From positions 1-52,178 of IMG/VR virus record IMGVR_UViG_3300031688_000025: a stretch of DNA of 52,178 bases, one strand, 5' to 3'. Positions 50,768-52,178 of this stretch are shown one piece after another. Each line of letters opens with the position of its first letter. Position 1 is the first letter of the stretch. This DNA is from a virus. A program made the translations under genes and the position numbers. The notes beneath the pieces are model-generated. The model saw only the letters and a list, made by a program, of their open reading frames with translations. It searched no databases and had not been told where the DNA came from.

Positions 50768-50968
50768 TTATTTAGCCTTTTTCTTTTTACCCTTACCGTA
50801 GCTCATAGCTTTCTCCTTTGCTTTATTGGATAGTTCTTCAAAATGAAAAAGTTTCGCAGACAAAGGGCCATGAGCGGCACCAGAGTGAACTTCACCATTT
50901 GGCATTTTATGAGTACCGCCTTTATGGGGAGTACCTTCTTTTGTATAATGCATTACACCTTTAGCCAT
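50768..50968 (-). CDS. Small basic phage protein with HYTKEG motif
   Basis: 66 residues from the ATG at 50968, which overlaps the previous stop (TAATG) and has AAGGTG at proper distance; an ATG two codons earlier is too close to it. HYTKEGTPHKGGTHKMPNGE, VHSGAAHGPLSAKLFHFEEL and a Lys-rich tail. A widely seen small phage protein type of unknown role. Carries GPLS. Confidence 0.65.
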   Translation of the reverse strand: MAKGVMHYTKEGTPHKGGTHKMPNGEVHSGAAHGPLSAKLFHFEELSNKAKEKAMSYGKGKKKKAK

Positions 50969-51255
50969 TACCATTTCACCTTATTAGCCCAGTAAGCTGC
51001 AGACAAAGGGCCTTTAGCAATGTTCTTTGCATGCCTAGCCTTAAAGCTTTTACGCTTTGCTTTCATCTTAGATGACTCACCAGACTTAGGGGAGCCTGCT
51101 GTGCTAGCTCCCTGTTCTCCAAAACGGATTGTTTTGATAGTATCTCCTGACTTAGCAACAACAACGTGGCTTTTAGTAGGGTGACTAGGGGTTCTCTTTG
51201 GTTTATTAAATCCACTAACGCCTGCTCTTTTTAATCTTGGATCTTTAAGAGGCAT
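50968..51255 (-). CDS. Small basic phage protein (KVKW family)
   Basis: 95 residues. KSHVVVAKSGDTIKTIRFGE, then SKMKAKRKSFKARHAKNIAK and the end SAAYWANKVKW are conserved in small basic proteins of many marine phages. Possibly binds DNA or capsid. It carries GPLS just before the SAAYWANKVKW end. Confidence 0.65.
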   Translation of the reverse strand: MPLKDPRLKRAGVSGFNKPKRTPSHPTKSHVVVAKSGDTIKTIRFGEQGASTAGSPKSGESSKMKAKRKSFKARHAKNIAKGPLSAAYWANKVKW

Positions 51256-51256
51256 G

Positions 51257-51424
51257 TTATTTATCCTTTTTAATCAAGCTCTGGATAGTGTCTGATTCAA
51301 ATATCCTTAAAGACATCCAGATAATAGTTAGAAGAGAAGCTATAGGTGGTAGCCAAGCAGCTAATGTAAGGACTGCTGTTGAAGCAGCGGCTACATCAAT
51401 AACTTCTTTTGTAGATTCTTCCAT
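51257..51424 (-). CDS. Class II holin-like protein (T7 gp17.5 type)
   Basis: 55 residues from the ATG at 51424 (AAGGAT upstream); a longer frame starts inside the previous gene. MEESTKEVIDVAAASTAVLT, LAAWLPPIASLLTIIWMSLR and IFESDTIQSLIKKDK: two membrane spans around a Pro turn, acidic N-terminus, basic end. This fits small T7-type holins. Together with the 3TM protein it gives two holin candidates. Confidence 0.7.
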   Translation of the reverse strand: MEESTKEVIDVAAASTAVLTLAAWLPPIASLLTIIWMSLRIFESDTIQSLIKKDK

Positions 51425-51434
51425 AAAAATATCC

Positions 51435-51881
51435 TTATAATATGTACAAGTACACAACAAGTGCGACTGAGAGTAGTAATAAAGACCCTAAGGTTGTTTT
51501 AATAAGCTCTGACAACTCACGCTGTTTCTTTAGCTTAGATAACCTAGTCTTCTCTATTCTATGTTTATGTTCCATTAAGGACTTATGTTGTATAGCTAAC
51601 ATATCTCTCCATACTTCCCTTGGTGTTACTTTCTTTAATTCTTTTTCTTTGGCACGTATATCAGCCTTAGCCCATGCTAACTCAAGAGCTTCCTCCTGAG
51701 TCAACACATGATCACCTGTCTTAGTAGCTTGCTCAATAGTCTCAACTGCTGCTTTACTTTCAGTCAGTGAAGAGAAAACCCCAGCAAGCCCTGTTAGGTT
51801 AGCACCTGATTCCTTAACGGTTTTAATGCCATCGTTAAGAGTCTTAAGGATACCTACGACTGCTGAGATTTCTGCAATCAT
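51435..51881 (-). CDS. Coiled-coil protein with C-terminal membrane anchor
   Basis: 148 residues. Helical charged body (KADIRAKEKELKKVTPREVW, then MEHKHRIEKTRLSKLKKQRE) and one C-terminal membrane span (LGSLLLLSVALVVYLYIL). It lies before the holin-like gene, so a lysis role (such as an antiholin or spanin-like protein) is possible, but spanins usually have an N-terminal anchor. Family not recognised. Confidence 0.55.
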   Translation of the reverse strand: MIAEISAVVGILKTLNDGIKTVKESGANLTGLAGVFSSLTESKAAVETIEQATKTGDHVLTQEEALELAWAKADIRAKEKELKKVTPREVWRDMLAIQHKSLMEHKHRIEKTRLSKLKKQRELSELIKTTLGSLLLLSVALVVYLYIL

Positions 51882-51882
51882 A

Positions 51883-52178
51883 TTAGCTGCCTAAAGTTGG
51901 GCGTGTGTCAGGAAAGTCTGAGGTAGACGGCCATTGACGCAATGCAGTCCTGTACAGCAAGATGTTGTCGCGGTTAGGCCAGTCTGGGGTTTGTGCTGCT
52001 GTGTCTGAAGATGACAGTTCGCCATCACGCCACATACGCCCAGCTTCTGCCGCTGTTGGCTCTACAGGTGTAGGTGCTACCCAAAGCTCATAGTGGTCAA
52101 AGTTAGCTGCAACAAACTCAGCGTCAGCAGTGATGGTATTTGTGATGTTACCGTCAGCATCTTTAATATTATATTTCA
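51883..52178 (-). CDS. Tail assembly chaperone-like protein, first base outside window
   Basis: 98 residues if the missing base is A, giving ATG at 52179: (M)KYNIKDADGNITNTITADAE, then EFVAANFDHYELW and the end LLYRTALRQWPSTSDFPDTR. The KYxIKDADGxxxNTI start and WPSTxDFPDTRP end are typical of tail fibre assembly chaperone-like proteins. It is close to 208-408. The only uncertainty is the start, because the window ends inside the initiation codon. Confidence 0.65.
   Translation of the reverse strand, partial: KYNIKDADGNITNTITADAEFVAANFDHYELWVAPTPVEPTAAEAGRMWRDGELSSSDTAAQTPDWPNRDNILLYRTALRQWPSTSDFPDTRPTLGS

Noticed and set aside
1-52178. tRNA genes, integrase, lysogeny repressor or insertion sequences.
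   Set aside because: None seen by eye in coding or intergenic sequence; a tRNA scan was not possible, so a tRNA could be missed.

Overview
The window reads as most or all of the genome of a lytic, short-tailed (podovirus-like) phage. Evidence: P22/SU10-type head genes, a single-subunit RNA polymerase, a T7-like replisome, ejected internal virion proteins, and no integrase, lysogeny repressor, rRNA or tRNA that I could see. The B12-dependent ribonucleotide reductase and several small basic virion-region proteins of types common in marine phages suggest an aquatic bacterial host. The host genus cannot be read from the sequence.

Layout. (1) About 12.0 to 0 kb, minus strand: large terminase, portal, two small genes, scaffold, SU10-type major capsid protein with a terminator behind it, a small virion gene, head-tail adaptor, a long Ala/Ser/Thr-rich fibre, a five-repeat propeller-like fibre, and small fibre/chaperone-type genes running off the left edge. 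(2) 12.04-12.70 kb: a non-coding divergent control region full of tandem and inverted repeats. (3) 12.7-32.4 kb, plus strand: a membrane protein, an ssDNA-binding-like protein, then an operon with two amidoligases, a class II glutamine amidotransferase, an ATP-grasp ligase and a gamma-glutamylcyclotransferase-like protein; then an ssDNA-binding protein, small genes, endonuclease VII, class II ribonucleotide reductase, family A DNA polymerase, 5'-3' exonuclease, GIY-YIG nuclease, primase-helicase, T7-type RNA polymerase and a MazG-like pyrophosphohydrolase. (4) 32.36-32.43 kb: back-to-back terminators between converging operons. (5) 51.9 to 32.4 kb, minus strand: holin-like and small basic proteins, tail fibre and nozzle-like genes, and a series of large internal virion proteins.

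Read as a circle, clusters 1 and 5 become one leftward late operon of about 32 kb (terminase, head, fibres, lysis, tail, ejection proteins) opposite one rightward early/middle operon of about 20 kb. The window edges are compatible with this but do not prove it.

The most unusual content: (a) the 1328-residue protein closing the late operon carries, in order and with sensible spacing, the motifs of T7/N4 single-subunit RNA polymerases, so the phage appears to encode a compact virion RNA polymerase besides its ordinary one; (b) the adjacent 1604-residue ejection-type protein has an intact T4-lysozyme-type domain followed by a staphylococcal-nuclease domain with all catalytic residues; (c) the amidoligase/ATP-grasp/amidotransferase operon looks like a complete peptide- or amide-synthesis pathway of unknown product; (d) terminator-plus-repeat units at both middle operon starts look like phage promoters; (e) consecutive small basic proteins share a Gly-Pro-Leu-Ser motif.
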